Shown: piece after piece, positions 10,870 to 24,000 of the stretch
How the letters are laid out: every line of letters begins with the position of its first letter
Position numbering within the stretch: position 1 is the stretch's first letter
Assembly (NCBI GenBank): GCA_030847615.1
Contig: JAUMIR010000001.1
Coordinates: 366,102,687-366,166,686 of the forward strand
DNA from: Gambelia wislizenii
Taxonomy: Eukaryota > Chordata > Lepidosauria > Squamata > Crotaphytidae
Length of the DNA: 64,000 bases
Direction of reading: 5' to 3'
Translations under genes and position numbers: made by a program
Notes under the pieces: model-generated
What the model saw: the letters and a program-made list of their open reading frames with translations, nothing else
Databases searched by the model: none
What the model was told of the DNA's origin: nothing

Positions 10870-12819
10870 AAAATACTAGTAAGCACAGTAGGGATTACTT
10901 CCAACAGACAAAAGTACATAGAATTACACTGTTAATAACATTTTGCAACATACCCCTGCCAAAGCAAATTAGAATGGAACCTGGAGACCCTTTTAAACCC
11001 TTGGGTCTGACCTTGAGTAAAACATATTTGGGGATTTGCAAGCCAATTTTATACATATGCATGTAGTGTTTTTCCTACCAGATCATGTTTAAAAATAAGG
11101 CTGCCTGGAATGAATGGCACAGCACATGGTGACTTCATTTTTTAAACAAGACTCCTTCAATCACCATCTTTTTTTAGAGGGAAATTTGACATTGCTTTTC
11201 TCTAATAAAATGAAGTGGCTGCTAAAGGAACAAATACATCCACTCTATGTATGATTTTCTGCAGATATGCAACTGTTGTCCATTATACTGGCAGTCCCTA
11301 GTGACTGACTGGTGAGGGGGCATTTTGCATTTCCAAAGGTTCAAAAAACATCTCTTAACACAGCTTTCTGGTGAAGCCAGAATGGCATTGCCTCTGATTT
11401 TCTTCTTACCCTTTCCAAGAATTTTGCATTTCACTGAAACCACACAGCCAGTTCTGAAATGGTGGAAATTTCCTTGTCAATTTTGTATAGCCAATTTCAT
11501 AAAAAGATTATAAATGCTCAGTACTACTTTATCACCCTGATTTCCTCTTACTATGAAAGCTAAGTAGAGTCTGACCTGGTTAGTTTTTATACAAGATTTT
11601 CAGGCAGAACTAGGAAAGACCTTCCACTGAAACCCTAGAGGGCTGTCATCAGTCAGAGACCAGAATACTAGATAGATGTCAAATGACCTGATTCAGTATA
11701 AGGTAACAACTGCCTGCCCTACTTTGCCAAACTTGTTTTCCTCTCCCCTCCAGCCCCAACTACTACTTAAGATTATGAGCCTTGCTTAATTTTTCCTCAC
11801 TTGACCACTGGCCCTTTGGACCCTGATTTTCCTTACAACTTGCCCATAACACTCCATTAGACCTGTTTCTTTTTGATCCCTTGGCTGACATTCAGGCCCC
11901 TTGGGTCTAGATGACTGAAAGTCTGGGTCCCAAACACTGCCTCAGAGAAGCATATGATCTAAACCTCTAACTTATGGGTAGGGGCCATTAAAATGGAATG
12001 CTATTTGCATTTAGAAAATCTGCATATGATCCAGTTGTTAGGGTTAATTCCAACATTACATTCTGCAGCAAGAAGTCCATGGAAAGTATAGCGCTGAAAT
12101 TACTGTTTTCCTTGGCTGTTCTAGATTAATTGGTTGAACTGATCCCTCCCACATCTATAACCACAGGGTATCAGCAGGTTTTGCTTTCAAAACCAAGTAT
12201 CTCCAATGCCCTGTAGGCAGGGAGTTCATATTCTTCTCATTAGGTAGCAAAAAAAAAGTAGCAAAAGATCCAAACATTCTTCCCAAGATCTGAGTCTACT
12301 GGAGGAAAGTTGTCCATCAGTCTTGGCAGAACCTTTGCTGGCGTGTTTATAAGTTGAGCAACTGGGGCTAAGGCGAGAATGCAAATATTTGGATTCATTT
12401 CCCTAGAGTTTTCCATAGCCAAATCGCCAACCCAAATGCAACCACCAAGTAAAAGAAGGCACGGAGACAGTTACATACACTGGAACTGCAATCCCGTATG
12501 CAGTTATCTGAGAGTAAGCCCTTTGAACTCAATGAAGGTTACTTCTAAGTAGGCAACAGTATGGTAGTGGACCTTTTGTCTGATCAACAAGAGCTCTCTA
12601 TCACTTTCTGGTGTTCTTAAATCTTCCCCTCACTCACACACACATACGCCAAACCTGAGAACTGTTGTCACAGAGATTCAGAGGTGTTCTCCAGCTTCTA
12701 CAAAGAACCTATGCAGCTTCTTATGAATGAATAAAGTTTATCCTAAAAGCAAAATACAACTGAGGCCTAAGGCCTCTAATTTAATTGGGTGGCTACACAA
12801 AAAAGAGGACAGGGCTCCT
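10870..12819. other. No recognised gene
   Basis: AT-rich DNA with chance ORFs; a short palindromic repeat piece at about 12488-12556. Confidence 0.45.
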
Positions 12820-13320
12820 ATACTGTATTTTATGTATTAAAATGTTCACACAATATCCTGCCCTCTATCTAGAGATCTCAAAGCAGCAAACAATAAAGCC
12901 AATCAAACAAATTTAGAAGTGTGTAAATAAGAAAAATAATTTTTAAAGGCTAAAAATATATTAAACAATTTAACATATTAAAAATACCAATTAAAACTGG
13001 TTAAAATAGCTTAAAACAATTTAAAACCATATACACATAAGGGCCTGCATAAAACAATTACAGGGTAGTGAATGACCATACTTTCACCTGGTGTCAAAAT
13101 GACAGCAATGATGATGCCAGTCAAGTTTTCAAGGGGAAGGTGTTCCATAACTGAGGTACCGCAGCAGAGAAGGTCCGCTTCTTATACCTTAAGACGGTTG
13201 TGTGCAAGGCGGAATTTTGGCAGGCACAGGTTATCTTGCAAGTTACGCCTGCTGAAATTCCTTCTTCCACACAACTATTGGAGTCCTGTCCTCTGCCACA
13301 CTTCTTGTCAGCCATTTAAC
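12820..13320 (-). mobile_element. LINE 3' fragment (L2/CR1 group)
   Basis: An A-rich 3' part (12890-13030 on +) leads to a minus-strand remnant of the RT C-terminus, KKRTFSAAVPQLWNTFPL, at about 13200-13130. Short and broken. Confidence 0.55.
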
Positions 13321-13390
13321 CAGCAGCGGCAGCAACAATGGTAATTCATTCATATGCAGCTGCTATGCAGGCAGATGACTCTTCCTTCAA

Positions 13391-13632
13391 ATTGTTGTTG
13401 TTGTGTGCCTTCAAGTCATTTCTGGCTTATGGCAACCCCTAAGGCAAACCTATCACAGGGTTTTCTTGGAATAATGTGTTCAGAAAGGGTTTGCCTTGTC
13501 TTCCCTCTTGAGGCTGAGAGAGTGACTTGCCCATGGTCACCCAGTGGGTTTCCATGCTGAGTGGGGATTTGAACCCTGATCTCTCAGTGTCCTAGTCCAA
13601 CACTCAAACCACTACAGTACACCACGCTGGCA
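13391..13632 (-). mobile_element. Sauria SINE, reverse
   Basis: Full-length in reverse: TTGTTGTTGTTGTGTGCCTTCAAGTC (tail) through GGTTTTCTTGGAATAATG and CCCAGTGGGTTTCCATG to the tRNA-like head ending CACCACGCTGGC. Confidence 0.82.
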
Positions 13633-13680
13633 CTTCCTCCAAATATTAATCCTCTGTGTGCGAGAGTATTGTTTTAATAA

Positions 13681-13954
13681 AAGCCCTGGTGGTGCAGTGG
13701 TTAAATGCCAGGACTGCAAGTCACCACGTTGCAAGTTCTATTCCAGCAGGCTCCAAGGTTCACTCAGCCTTCCATCCTTTCGTAGGTTGGTAAAATGAGT
13801 ACCCAGCTTGTGGGGGCAATTAACTAACACACATTGGAAACTGTTTAATGCAGTTAGATGTGTAAATAGCTATTGCTTAAAACAATTTGTAAGCCACTCT
13901 GATAGCCTTGTGGCTGAAGAGCGGGGTATAAATAAATAAATAAATAAATAAAAC
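13681..13954 (+). mobile_element. tRNA-derived SINE with ATAA tail
   Basis: Head GCCCTGGTGGTGCAGTGGTTAA and GCAAGTTCTATTCCAGC, body GGTAAAATGAGTACCCAGCTTGTGGGGGCAATTAAC, end CCTTGTGGCTGAAGAGCGGGGTATAAATAAATAAAT. The 3' end alone recurs at 32.2 kb and a reversed copy at 37.8 kb. Confidence 0.78.
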
Positions 13955-16900
13955 ATTTTCACAGGAGATAATACATGACACAGCATATGACACTTCAACG
14001 CAGTAGTACAGAGATTAGTCCCATACAGGACCTCACTGGGGTCCGCACGGGACTGCACAGGCCTTGGGAAAGTAACGTTTTGGACCAGCTCCCAGAATTC
14101 TCCACCCAATGAACATGCAGGCTGAAAGATTTGTAGGAGTTGTATCTTTAAAAGTAACATTTCCAAGCCCTTCTATTATACACCGTGTACTTCCAGTGAC
14201 CTCTTCTTCCAGCAAAACCAAATTCTAAGCTGCTAAACAGTAACAGTTCCAAGCTTTGCCTGTTCCTATATGTCCTCAGTGCTGTGGGAGGCATTTTAAC
14301 CAGTATCAGGACTGCAGGGGACATGTGCAAAAGCTGGTGCCACACAGTGAGCAAACATTGTTGCTATTACCCACTAAATCATTGTTCAGAAGTAATTTTT
14401 TCTTTAAAACCAAGTGAAAAGATGCAGCTAAAGCAAGCTTTTATTGCTTCACACGGTCTTTTGAACCTTATGACCTTTAGTGCTACTTAAAATTGGCTTC
14501 TTAGTGACAAATGGTCAGCATCATTTCATCAAATACCCAAAATCTTAAAATAGCATCAACTCCTGAACTGCATTTCAGCAGTCCCAGTCCCTCAGATCCC
14601 ACTCAGCTGGATTTTAATAGTAACATTTGTTTAACCAGCAATTAAATGGGGAAGGTTGAGCCTCCCCAATGATTCTTCCCAGAGGGTCCTACATGTTTAT
14701 AGAACACAATGAAAACAATACAATGGATAAAAATCATGCCGTCCCATCAAGTCCCTGGCATAGCTCCTCGACACAGAATAAGTTGGCGTGGCACATTAGC
14801 GTCAGTGCATTACACAATGACTGTGAGTCATAAAGGGTCATGTACCTCTGTAAAAAGAGACTTTTCCAGAGTTATTTGCTTTAAAAGGAAAATAACACTT
14901 TAAGTTTCCATTAATTCTATAGTAGCAATCTGTGTCCACCCTGTGGGAGATGATCCATACAGGATAATAAGTAAAGCCATCATCAACCAGAGAGGAAAAC
15001 ATATAGTGGTGGGTGGGCATATCATACGTCCTACATTGCAGAGAACAGTCCTAGCATATGCAAATAACAAGCAAACTTGTGGCAGGGCAGGAATTATGCA
15101 TTTTTTTTCTTTGGGGCAATGCATACAACTAAGGAAAAGTGTACTTAAAGAAAGGTCATGTTTCAGGTGGTGGAGGTGTCCCCAAAGGAGAAGGGTTTGG
15201 AGTTTTGTTGGTCTAGATTTTTCTATTTTATGGAGACATCCAAATGAAAGGTGAGCTAAACTTGTATTTCAGAGAGGCAAACTGAAGTCAGCTCTAGGAC
15301 ACTGTCCAAGCAGACAGAAGCACAGAGAGAAGCAGGAACAGCAGAACTAGGTGGAGACCTGCAAGAAGCAAGGCAAGAGGAAACTGAGGAACACACACAG
15401 GTGACATTTTTGCACTGATTAAATCTCTTGACAGGTAGGGAGAATTTATTTAGAGTCATGAAAGGGCAGTCACCACTCTTAGTGAGTGAAGCAAAGCAGA
15501 CAGTTGGCACAGCTACTTGGGAGCCAGCAATCCTTTGGATTCCAATAGGAAAAAAAGCAGTTCTGAGATCAGATCTCCTATCCCAGGACACTGGTCCTCA
15601 CACAAGGAGGCTCCCAATGACATTGGACTTTCAGGATTCCTCACCATCAACCATGTTGGCACCAGCTTCTGGAAGTCCAACAACTTTGACCACCACTGCT
15701 GCTGGTTCTGAACCAGTATTCCAGATTGTTCTGGTTGTGGCTAATGTCCCTGATATCATATATTTCCATCAAACAGAATAATTCTATGCTTCATGTCTTA
15801 GTCAGTGCTCTTAAACACAATGCAACCAATGCTTCCCCTCCACCAAAAACAAAACAAAAACCTAGGCAAGCAAATGACAACTGCAGTCATATGCAGAAAT
15901 GTGTGACTGTGCATGGTGTCATCTAAGGTATATATCATATTCTGGTCATGGAACAAATGTAGTTAGCAGAATTCATCTCTCTCTTTCTTGCATAATTCCA
16001 TTTTATTTTGGTGTAATATTCATGTAGGGTTTGTGCAGTCACACTGAGACCCAAACCAGATGTGACATTTGTCACATCTTGAAATGAGTGTGCTTTACCC
16101 AACCATATTTGGTTTTTAAATTATTTTTTTAATTTATATCCCACCTTTCTGCTATTATTGCATTTATTTTAGAGGCGGTAAACAGCTGAGGGCCCCTGAT
16201 CTAGATTAGAGCCTGGAACCAGTTTTCCAAAGAAAACTGCTCTCCCCTGCTACATCTTATGCTTGAAAGTGCTGTTTACTGAACAAGACTATCTACTCAC
16301 ACAGTAAATAAAAAAGAACTAAAATGAACTTGACTCCACATCCCAACCAAATGCCCAGAAGGAACTGAAAGACAGCAAAGGAAGATTGGCATTATTTACA
16401 GCAGCATTCCTCAACCTGGCACATTCCAGATGTGTTAGAATAACTTCAAACTTTCAACAACAGTCATTGGAATGCACACCCTCCAGCATTTCACAAATGA
16501 GAACTGGAACATGTGTGGCCAAGCAACTTCAGTGGGGTCAAGATGCCAAAAGTTATTGATGAGCAGCAGTTTGCTTTTGCTTACACCTACTGAGAAGGGC
16601 AAGATTCCCCCTCCTCTCTTCTCCCCCCTGTTGAGTTACTTGAGTACAAACTACCTTGAACTCAATTTTCAGCAACTGTTGTAAACAGAGGACAAAGAAG
16701 GGGAGTGAGAGGACAAGACAGAAACTAGGACATTTTAAACACAGCTGAAAAAGTGGCAATATGATTAATTGGGACTGTCCCTGCCAAACTGGAACAATCG
16801 GAAGGCATGCAGCCACACTGGGTGGGAATGATTGGAGCTATAGTTCAAGATCTGAAGAATGCCATGTCAAGGGAAAGTGGTTCACAGCCTAGTGAACAGT

Positions 16901-17545
16901 GTAGATTTGGACCTTGAAGTACACATTTCAGTCCATCTGTACTTAGACAGTAGAAATTCTCCTACTTAGAGCTAAATAAGTGATGGAAAAATTCAGGATA
17001 ACTTGCTGGAAAACTATACAAATGGTTGACTGAATGATATAGTATTTCAATTTTAGTTTTTATTAGATCAAAAACCTGCATATCCTTAACTTCCATCCTA
17101 AACTGGTCTGGGAAAAGACCTTTTTAAAACTCTGAAATCAACACGGTAGTGCTGTTTAGTACAAATCATATCTAAACAGGTGAACGTGGAGTTAATAGGA
17201 CTCTGAAAAGGCAAAATAGCATATATGTGTTAAGAAGCATGAGGTTTCCTTTTCCAGTCATTTCTAAATCAGGTTTTAACTAGCACGACTGACATATATA
17301 TGGCTTTGGGTACTTTTGAAGCTGTATAAAATATACAAATTCCTACCATATCTGTAGAGCAAAAGTAGGACTCACGAAGGCTTTCAGATTATGTTAGACT
17401 GTAAGTCCCAGCATCCCCAGTCAGTATAGCCAAAGGTAGAGGATGCTGGGAGTTGTTGTCCCAGCATGATTTTCTCATGTATCTTTTCCATCATTGTGAA
17501 AAATAAATAATCACTTTATACTTATGCCTACTCACTTCACTTTTA
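13955..17545. other. No recognised gene
   Basis: Weak LINE-tail-like text at 16110-16190 and family-B MITE remnants at 16400-16480 and 16790-16870. Nothing with splice sites and protein similarity. Confidence 0.4.
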
Positions 17546-17777
17546 CAGTTGTCCCTTCACATTCTCTGGGGTTTGGTTCCAGGACCCCCCATAGATACCA
17601 AAATCCGTGAATGCTCAAGTCCCATTATATGCAATGGCATAGCAAAACGGTGTCCCTTATATAAGATAGCAAAAATCAATGTTTTGCTTTTGGGATTATT
17701 ATTTTTTTAAGAATATTTTCAAGCCGTGAATACTTAAATATGTGGATAACAAATCCGTGGATACGGAGGGACAACTG
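17546..17777. mobile_element. pogo-like MITE (CAGTTGTCCC termini)
   Basis: Inverted ends CAGTTGTCCCTTCACAT and ATACGGAGGGACAACTG flanked by TA on both sides. The interior (GGTTCCAGGACCCCCCATAG, CCAAAATCCGTGAATGCTCAAGTCCC) resembles Tigger-type sequence. Confidence 0.75.
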
Positions 17778-17991
17778 TATAGTTTCTGGTCCTGATTCAG
17801 AGAAGCACAAATAAAGCAGAATATTGCCTCTGTGTTTGGAAGGGCTTCACCCCAAAGCCACTGATGGAAGTTAATTTTCTTTGGTAGGAGGGGACAGAGA
17901 CACCTAAATCCAATTATTACTTCCAACTAAAGTACAGTACACACGTTGAAGCAATGGGAAGTTGGTAAATTAACACGTACCTAAGTTCCAT

Positions 17992-18216
17992 AGGGCCTAA
18001 ATACCCTAAGGTACTAGATCTTGTCTGATCTTAGATGCTAAGCAGGGTCAATCCTGGTTAGTGCTTGGACAGGAGACCACCAATTAATACCAGCTGCTGG
18101 AGGCAATATTTCAGAAGAAGGAACTGGCAAAACAGCTTCTGAGTATTCCTTGCCTAAGAAAATCCTATGAAATTTATGGAGTCACCATAAATTGACAGGT
18201 GCCTTAAAGGCACATA
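17992..18216 (+). mobile_element. 5S-Sauria SINE
   Basis: Head GGGCCTAAATACCCTAAGG to CTGCTGGAGGC is recognisably 5S rRNA (GATCTTGTCTGATCTTAGATGCTAAGCAGGGT, GGTTAGTGCTTGGACAGGAGACC). It is followed by ATTTCAGAAGAAGGAACTGGC and a Sauria-type tail with CCATAAATTGACAGG and CTTAAAGGCACATA. Confidence 0.85.
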
Positions 18217-18989
18217 TACACAAATTCCATAGATTTAATGGCTCTACCCTAGTTGAGACTAACAATTGAATGCAGGTCTATAGCTGCAGTCTAAGAATTA
18301 TATATACCTAAAAGTAAGCTCAGTGGAAAACTATGAGATTTACCATTGACTGAGTAAGCATGCATAGGATTACTCTGTAAGAGTGTGAGGCCTTCCACTT
18401 TGGGTAGGGGATGTGTGGTAGCAGAGGGGGGTGTTGAGTATTGCTTGAAATGGAGCAAAATGAAACATTGGGAAAATGGGTTTTAAATACAGTACTTCCA
18501 AAAGTGAAGCAGAGTTCATTGGCTGTCCATTTTATCTCCCAAACAAGAACAGAGGATGGACTTTCCTCTCTCAAACAAAAAAACAGAAGACAGTTCCTGA
18601 AGTACACTGCTGTCTTTTGCACATCCCCTAATCCTAATCTGTTTATGTAAATCTGTTTCCACATGCAGACACCACTGCTAGATCAGGAGACAGAGAATTA
18701 ACTGAGTCTGGGATTCTGACAAGAGGCAGGGGTTAGAAAGTCATAGTTTTTATTATGAATTAAATGGGATTTTTATATACTGATTTATGCCATTCAGGCT
18801 GATTTGTCAACACAGCACTCAGCCTTGATTGCTTTTAGCTTGTTTCAGTCTGCAATCCTATATCATTTACCTGAAAATGAATCCTTTTGAAATTAACAGA
18901 ACTTACTGCTAAGACTCAGAATCTAAATACACATTTGTAAGATTATATTGTATGATTCCATTGTTTATTCACACAAGCCAGGTAGGAAA

Positions 18990-19112
18990 AGGGAACCTCC
19001 AACTCTCCAAATTTTGAATAACTGCCAGCTTCCACAGTACTTTCCCATTGGCCAGACTCATGAGGGCTGATGGAAACTGGAGTTCAGCAACATCTGGAGG
19101 GCCACCCAGTTC
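18990..19112. mobile_element. Palindromic hAT-like MITE, family B
   Basis: AGGGAACCTCCAACTCTCC ... GAGTTCAGCAACATCTGGAGGGCCACCC, same structure as the 7.5-kb copy. Confidence 0.55.
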
Positions 19113-19534
19113 AAAGGGATTCTCAGAATTCCATTTTAGCCTACACCTTCTATTCTAGTTTCATTATTAAGGACTGTTCACAGAAACTAAAATGCAGATT
19201 AAAGGCACCAATACATTACTGAAACACTCTGCACAAAAGTGCAGCCTTCTTTACCATCCCTCAATACAGTACTAACATGAAGAGTCACTGAAGCAGATGG
19301 AAGAGTGCCCAAAATCAACTGTGATTTGGAATGTTGCCAATTAAAATCACACCTCAGCTATAAACCTGCTAAATGGTCTTAAGCAAGCCCCCAGCTTCTC
19401 TCAGACCATCATCACACAAGGCTAGAACAAGAACTGGGCATTGTTCAAAATAGGTTTGGGTTGCTCAAAGAAAATATCATTTCTTCTACCAATATTCACT
19501 ACCATAAACAGTTATTGCAGGGTTTGTCTGTCAT

Positions 19535-19685
19535 TGACTAAGGCAAAGGGGGGAAATGTATGTCCCTCCAACTGGTGGACTGCAATGCTCATCATCCCTC
19601 ACCATTGGCTTTGCTGGATAGAGCTGATGGATGTTATAGTCCAGCAACATCTGAAGTGCCACAAGGGGCCCACTGCTGCTGGTCT
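19535..19685. mobile_element. Palindromic hAT-like MITE, family B
   Basis: GGACTGCAATGCTCATCATCCCTCACCATTGGCTTTGC followed by TATAGTCCAGCAACATCTGAAGTGCCAC. Confidence 0.55.
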
Positions 19686-19689
19686 AAAG

Positions 19690-21999
19690 AGAGAGCAATG
19701 GGAAACCCATTATGAATTAGGCAGAATGAGAGTAAAAAAGATACAATGAACCCTTCCATAGTTCTAAAACAATGTAATCTGTGCACTCTGTTCCTCCAAA
19801 TATTGTTACTGTATTTATATCTAGGACATACGCTGACATACTGAAATATCTAAAAGGGCTTTCAGTACCTAGAAGTTGAAGGAACAGTAACAGTTTGCAT
19901 TTAAAGTCCAGGGTGAGCTGGATGCTCCTTGGACAGAATGAGGCAAGCACTTGGGTGCATTCCAGACTCAGGTCAAGATTTCTGATTTTTCCCACCAAGT
20001 GAACTGCTGAAGATACTCCCTCAGCTCCTTAACTAAATTTATTATGGGATGGGAGGGGGGGAGTCGCTCTTTCAGATCCAGGTGGCTGCTCCCAGCAGAG
20101 ATACCAGATTTATAATGTAGCCCTCTGTATGTTTCAGTGTGTTTAATAGTGCTTTTCTCTCCCAGAGCTGTAGCTAGAGCTGGTATATAAGCGTGTCCTC
20201 TGAGGATGAAGCCCAAGATCTCCCATGACAGTCCTTGCATCCTTCATGGAAAGATTCAAGGATGTGGGCATATTTAGCATGAAGAGAAGAGATGATTGCA
20301 GAAGGACATGGCATCATTTTTTAGACATCTGGGGCTGTCATACAGAAGACGTACGTATCCTCTGGTGCCCCAAAAGGCAGGAATGGTTCTAAGGAGCTTA
20401 AATTACAGAACAGTAGATTTTGAGTCGCCATTAAGAGAAACTTAGTGATGGGGAGAACAACTTGACAATTGAACTGTACCTCAATTGAACACGTACCTCA
20501 AACCAAAATGAGGAATTTGTGTCACACCCTATGCTGTAGAGCTGAAGATCCCAAGAGAACCCATCATTGCCTATGCTGGCTGGCTGATGAGAGTTGCAGT
20601 CCAACAACATCTAGAGGACAAGTTGCCCACCCCTGATTTAAAAGGATGGCTTTGGGATCTTCTAGTAAAAATCAGACAACCATCAATTGGGGGTGCTCCA
20701 GTTCTGTGGTTTTGGCATACAGATGATTTGTGAGGGCCCTCCAATTCTACTTTTCTATTTCGCTATGCTGGCTGAAATATTATGGTATGAATCTCCATGT
20801 TGTATGGGGGGAGACTCTAGTGCAATTCCAAAGTCAGTTTCTGTCCAGTTCTATGCCTCCAATTGTTATGATTTCAAAGCAGAGTCCATATTTTCTAATT
20901 AGTGCCAACCTCTAGATACACAGTCTTCCATACCTATAAAGATCAATAAGCATTATCATATCACACCTATCAAGCAGGAGAATCCTTAATACCAGACAAA
21001 GGGCAGGCCCATAATTTTGGCAGTGTGGGTGGGAAACAGAAGCTTGGCTACCACTACTAATATCCCCTCTGGCCCCCCTCCCAGAGCAAGGCTGGACTAC
21101 GCATTGAACCCAATGAGGCTGTGCTTGCCCTGACTGTAGTGCTTATTTATTTCTTGGTGGGAAAACCAATTTAATAATGCTTTTACAAGTATTGCACCTC
21201 ATCTACTTCTCATTTAACTCTGCTGACCACTGCATTATACCTAGGTCACCTACCTACAGGCCTAAAAAGGAGGTGGGGTAGCCAAACTTGAGATTTCTGT
21301 CAATGTCACACTATGGCCTGAATCCAATTGCTAGACCCAACTAGAGGAGACTCATTGAATCAGTGGGAGTCATCTACCTGTTGACTCACCATTCAGCAAC
21401 TGGTTCTATGAGTCTTAGTTGGAAACGACCAATAGGATTCAGGGGTTATGTATGTAGATTCCATGCTTCCAAATATTCCATTCACTAAATATTTTCTATG
21501 AATCCAGACTACCTTTAGAAAGAAGAAAACGGGTTGTTTTGTAATTTGTGTTTAAAATTAAATATGGTTATGGCTTTTTTAAAAGGTAATTAAAGTATCT
21601 TGCTCAGTCACACTCTAAACTCTAATATACTGTACATACTCTAATATATATATCGGAACTCTAAAAGGTAGGGATGTGTGTGTGTGTGTACTGTGAGTAA
21701 AAAGCAAACCTTCTCCTAGGTTTGTCCTGGATCCAAGAAGGCTAACCGAAACATTTTGCTCTTGCTAAAGACGTTTAAGTTCTGTTCATTAATAAACAGA
21801 AAGAGAGAGAGAAATCAAAGGAATCTGGCTAGATTTTTTTAAGAGTTCTCCTTCCCAAACTTTTAATGGTGGGAAATAGCGGGCAAAACCTAGTGAGCAA
21901 CGTGGTATCCCAGCGCCACCTGCCCACCTACATGGGCCACTGCAAGTCGATCTATGGGGAGAGAGAAGGACAGAAGAAGAAAAAAAAGGCTACAGTACA
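19690..21999. other. No recognised gene; left flank of the CpG island
   Basis: Family-B MITE half near 20550-20640; a GTGTGTGT tract near 21676. Otherwise unassigned. If DENND2B starts in the island, this is its first intron. Confidence 0.4.
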
Positions 22000-22116
22000 C
22001 TCTCGACTCATTTCAGAGTTGCACTCCAAGCCCACCAAGTGAACAGCCCAGACGAGCTGCCGCAAAAGCGAACAAACACCGGGTCCTCTATAGCCAAGGA
22101 AGCGACCGTGAAATCC

Positions 22117-22138
22117 AGGCAGGCAGGCAGGCAGGCAG
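22117..22138. repeat. (GGCA)n microsatellite in CpG island
   Basis: Five to six GGCA units; a (TTCC)n tract follows at 22376-22398. Confidence 0.85.
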
Positions 22139-22517
22139 CGAGAGGCGCTCCTCGTCTGTCTGTCTCTGAAAAGTCCGCCACTCTTTCTAATCCTTTCGCA
22201 ACTCCGTGGACCTTCCCCGCCAAGAAAAGGCAGCCCATTGAAATCAATAACCTTTGCTTCCGCGCTCTTTTTCTCTCACACACGCAGAGAAAGGAGGACC
22301 CTTTTCCTGAGGCGCGGAACGAGCGGGTCCCTGCCCTGGAAACGCCGCGCTTGAGGCAGAATCCCGCCCTTCCTTCTTTCCTTCCTTCCTTCCTTCCAGA
22401 CGGCAACGGCGACCACCTCTCCCTCCCCCAGTCTCGCCCTCCCCTTCCCCGCCAGCGGAGGCGACCCCTTTCCTCTCTGCTCCCGCCCCAGGCCAGGCGC
22501 CCGGGCATCGCGCTTAC

Positions 22518-22900
22518 CTCGGCGGCTGGGAAGAATGCGCCCCGCTCGCCCCTCCAGCTGTTGCCGCTCTTGCCGCCTCCCGTTCTGCTCGCCGCTTCCC
22601 TTGGCCAGATGCGGGCGTTGGGTCTCTCTCCCCCTCCCTCCCCCCTTTCTTCTGTCTGTGTGTCTTTGAGGAGAAGCGGGGAAGTAAGGGGGGAGGGGGA
22701 GGCCGAAGAGATGGCGAGCGAGGCCAAGGCAGGAAGTGGAGAGATGGGCCGGCGCCGGGGGGATGAATGATGGCACGGGCGGCGCGCAGTCCCAGCCCGG
22801 CTGCCAACAAAGAAACCTGCTCCCGGAGGCGAGCTGGAGAGACGCGGGTCCCGGGCAAGCTTGGCCAGGGGGAGGGCATCGCCAGACCCCCCCCAACACA
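22518..22900 (-). other. Likely minus-strand first exon (5' UTR) in CpG island
   Basis: The right-hand limit is arbitrary. The left limit is the splice donor GAG|GTAAGCG at 22518/22517. The sequence has no recognisable protein homology. By synteny this would be an untranslated first exon of DENND2B (ST5). Confidence 0.4.
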
Positions 22901-23189
22901 CCCCCTGGCGGCGCCCACCAGTCACTGCCTCCTCTCCCCCCCTCAAATCTCTTCGCCCAAGAAAAAACGCGGGAGGGACTATTCCCTCAGAGCTCTTCAT
23001 CACAAGGCCCCCTCAGAACGGCATAGCCTCGCTTTTTTCTAGCCCCTTTTCATATTTTTTTTTAAAGTCCGAATCAATAGTCAAAATATATGTCTCAAAT
23101 CCACACTACACAAATAATCCAGTCTGAGGCGGTTACCACACAAGGCTTTTTTCCGTAGTGAAAGCGCTACAGTATTTGGTTGTATTTCC

Positions 23190-24000
23190 GCGACCCACAT
23201 GACGTCGTATGTATTCAGTGTTCCCTCTGTCTCCGTTTGATCTCTGGTGCGCTACAACTAATTGATGATTCCTCCCCCCATCAATAACCCTTAGTGACGC
23301 AAAACTCCCACAAGAAAAACACATGTGGTGCGAAATTGCGTGCGTGTTCCGTTTACTCTTTGTCACCTGATCACACGACAGCGTGACTAGGCTGCTCAGT
23401 ATTCACTCTGCCCCTACAGTCTTCCCAGTTCAACTTCCGGTGGCCATTTCGTTGAGACCCAGGAGAAGCTCTGCACCAAACCCCCCCCCCCGCCCCAAAG
23501 CCTGAGGGAGCCAAAAGGGAGGCTGAGGTGGCTGCGGGAAGAGAGAGGGAGAGGAAGCGGGGAGTGCGCTTTCCCACTCAGGCGCACTCGCTCGCTTGCA
23601 GACACCCACCTAACCTAAGACACAGACACTTCCCACAGATGGATGGGCTGGGGAGCACACACACACACACCCCGCAAAGAGAAGCTGGGAGATGAAGAGG
23701 AAGACCATGTCCCACCCTCCCCTTTGACACCCCTCTCCACCACAAAGCTGTCAGCTGCAAGGCAAAGGGAGGGAGGATGGATGGGGGAGAGCACATGCCT
23801 GCGCGGGGGGGGGGGAGGGACAGGAAACGGGGGGGGGGAGAGTGAATGTTTGTGACAAGGCGAGGGACGGTGGAGGGAATGGAGGGAGCCAAGCAAGCCC
23901 CGGGCTTCAGGGAGCCCTTCCTTCAAGTGGGCGGGCAACTGGGGCTGCTGCCTTTGCGACCCACGAAAGAAGGCATCCCAGGCTCCCACCAGGGCAGCCT
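23190..24000. promoter_or_regulatory. Second CpG-rich block with CRE, ETS and YY1-like sites
   Basis: It lies just right of the main island. A TGACGTCG site near 23200 resembles a CRE. ACTTCCGGTGGCCATTT near 23434 combines an ETS core with a YY1-like GCCATTT, a layout common at TATA-less start sites. G/C runs follow (23481-23491, 23806-23840). It could be an alternative promoter or the upstream part of the same one. No gene was identified on the plus strand. Confidence 0.4.

Larger units (their letters stand above)
22000..23050. promoter_or_regulatory. CpG island, probable DENND2B promoter and first exon
   Basis: About 1 kb of GC- and CpG-rich DNA in an AT-rich setting. On the minus strand a near-perfect donor CCGCCGAG|GTAAGCG ends an exon at 22518, so the likely first exon lies to its right (about 22.52-22.9 kb) and transcription runs leftward. 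The synteny expected from mammals puts DENND2B on the minus strand left of AKIP1. Long open frames across this region on both strands reflect GC content, since their composition is Arg/Pro/Gly/Ser-rich and frames overlap. The gene name is inference. Confidence 0.6.

Noticed and set aside
22008..23003. 331-codon minus-strand frame and overlapping 243-codon plus-strand frame in the CpG island
   Set aside because: Low stop density is expected at this GC content. Composition is Arg/Gly/Pro/Ser-rich on both strands, no family is recognisable, and a strong splice donor cuts through the region.
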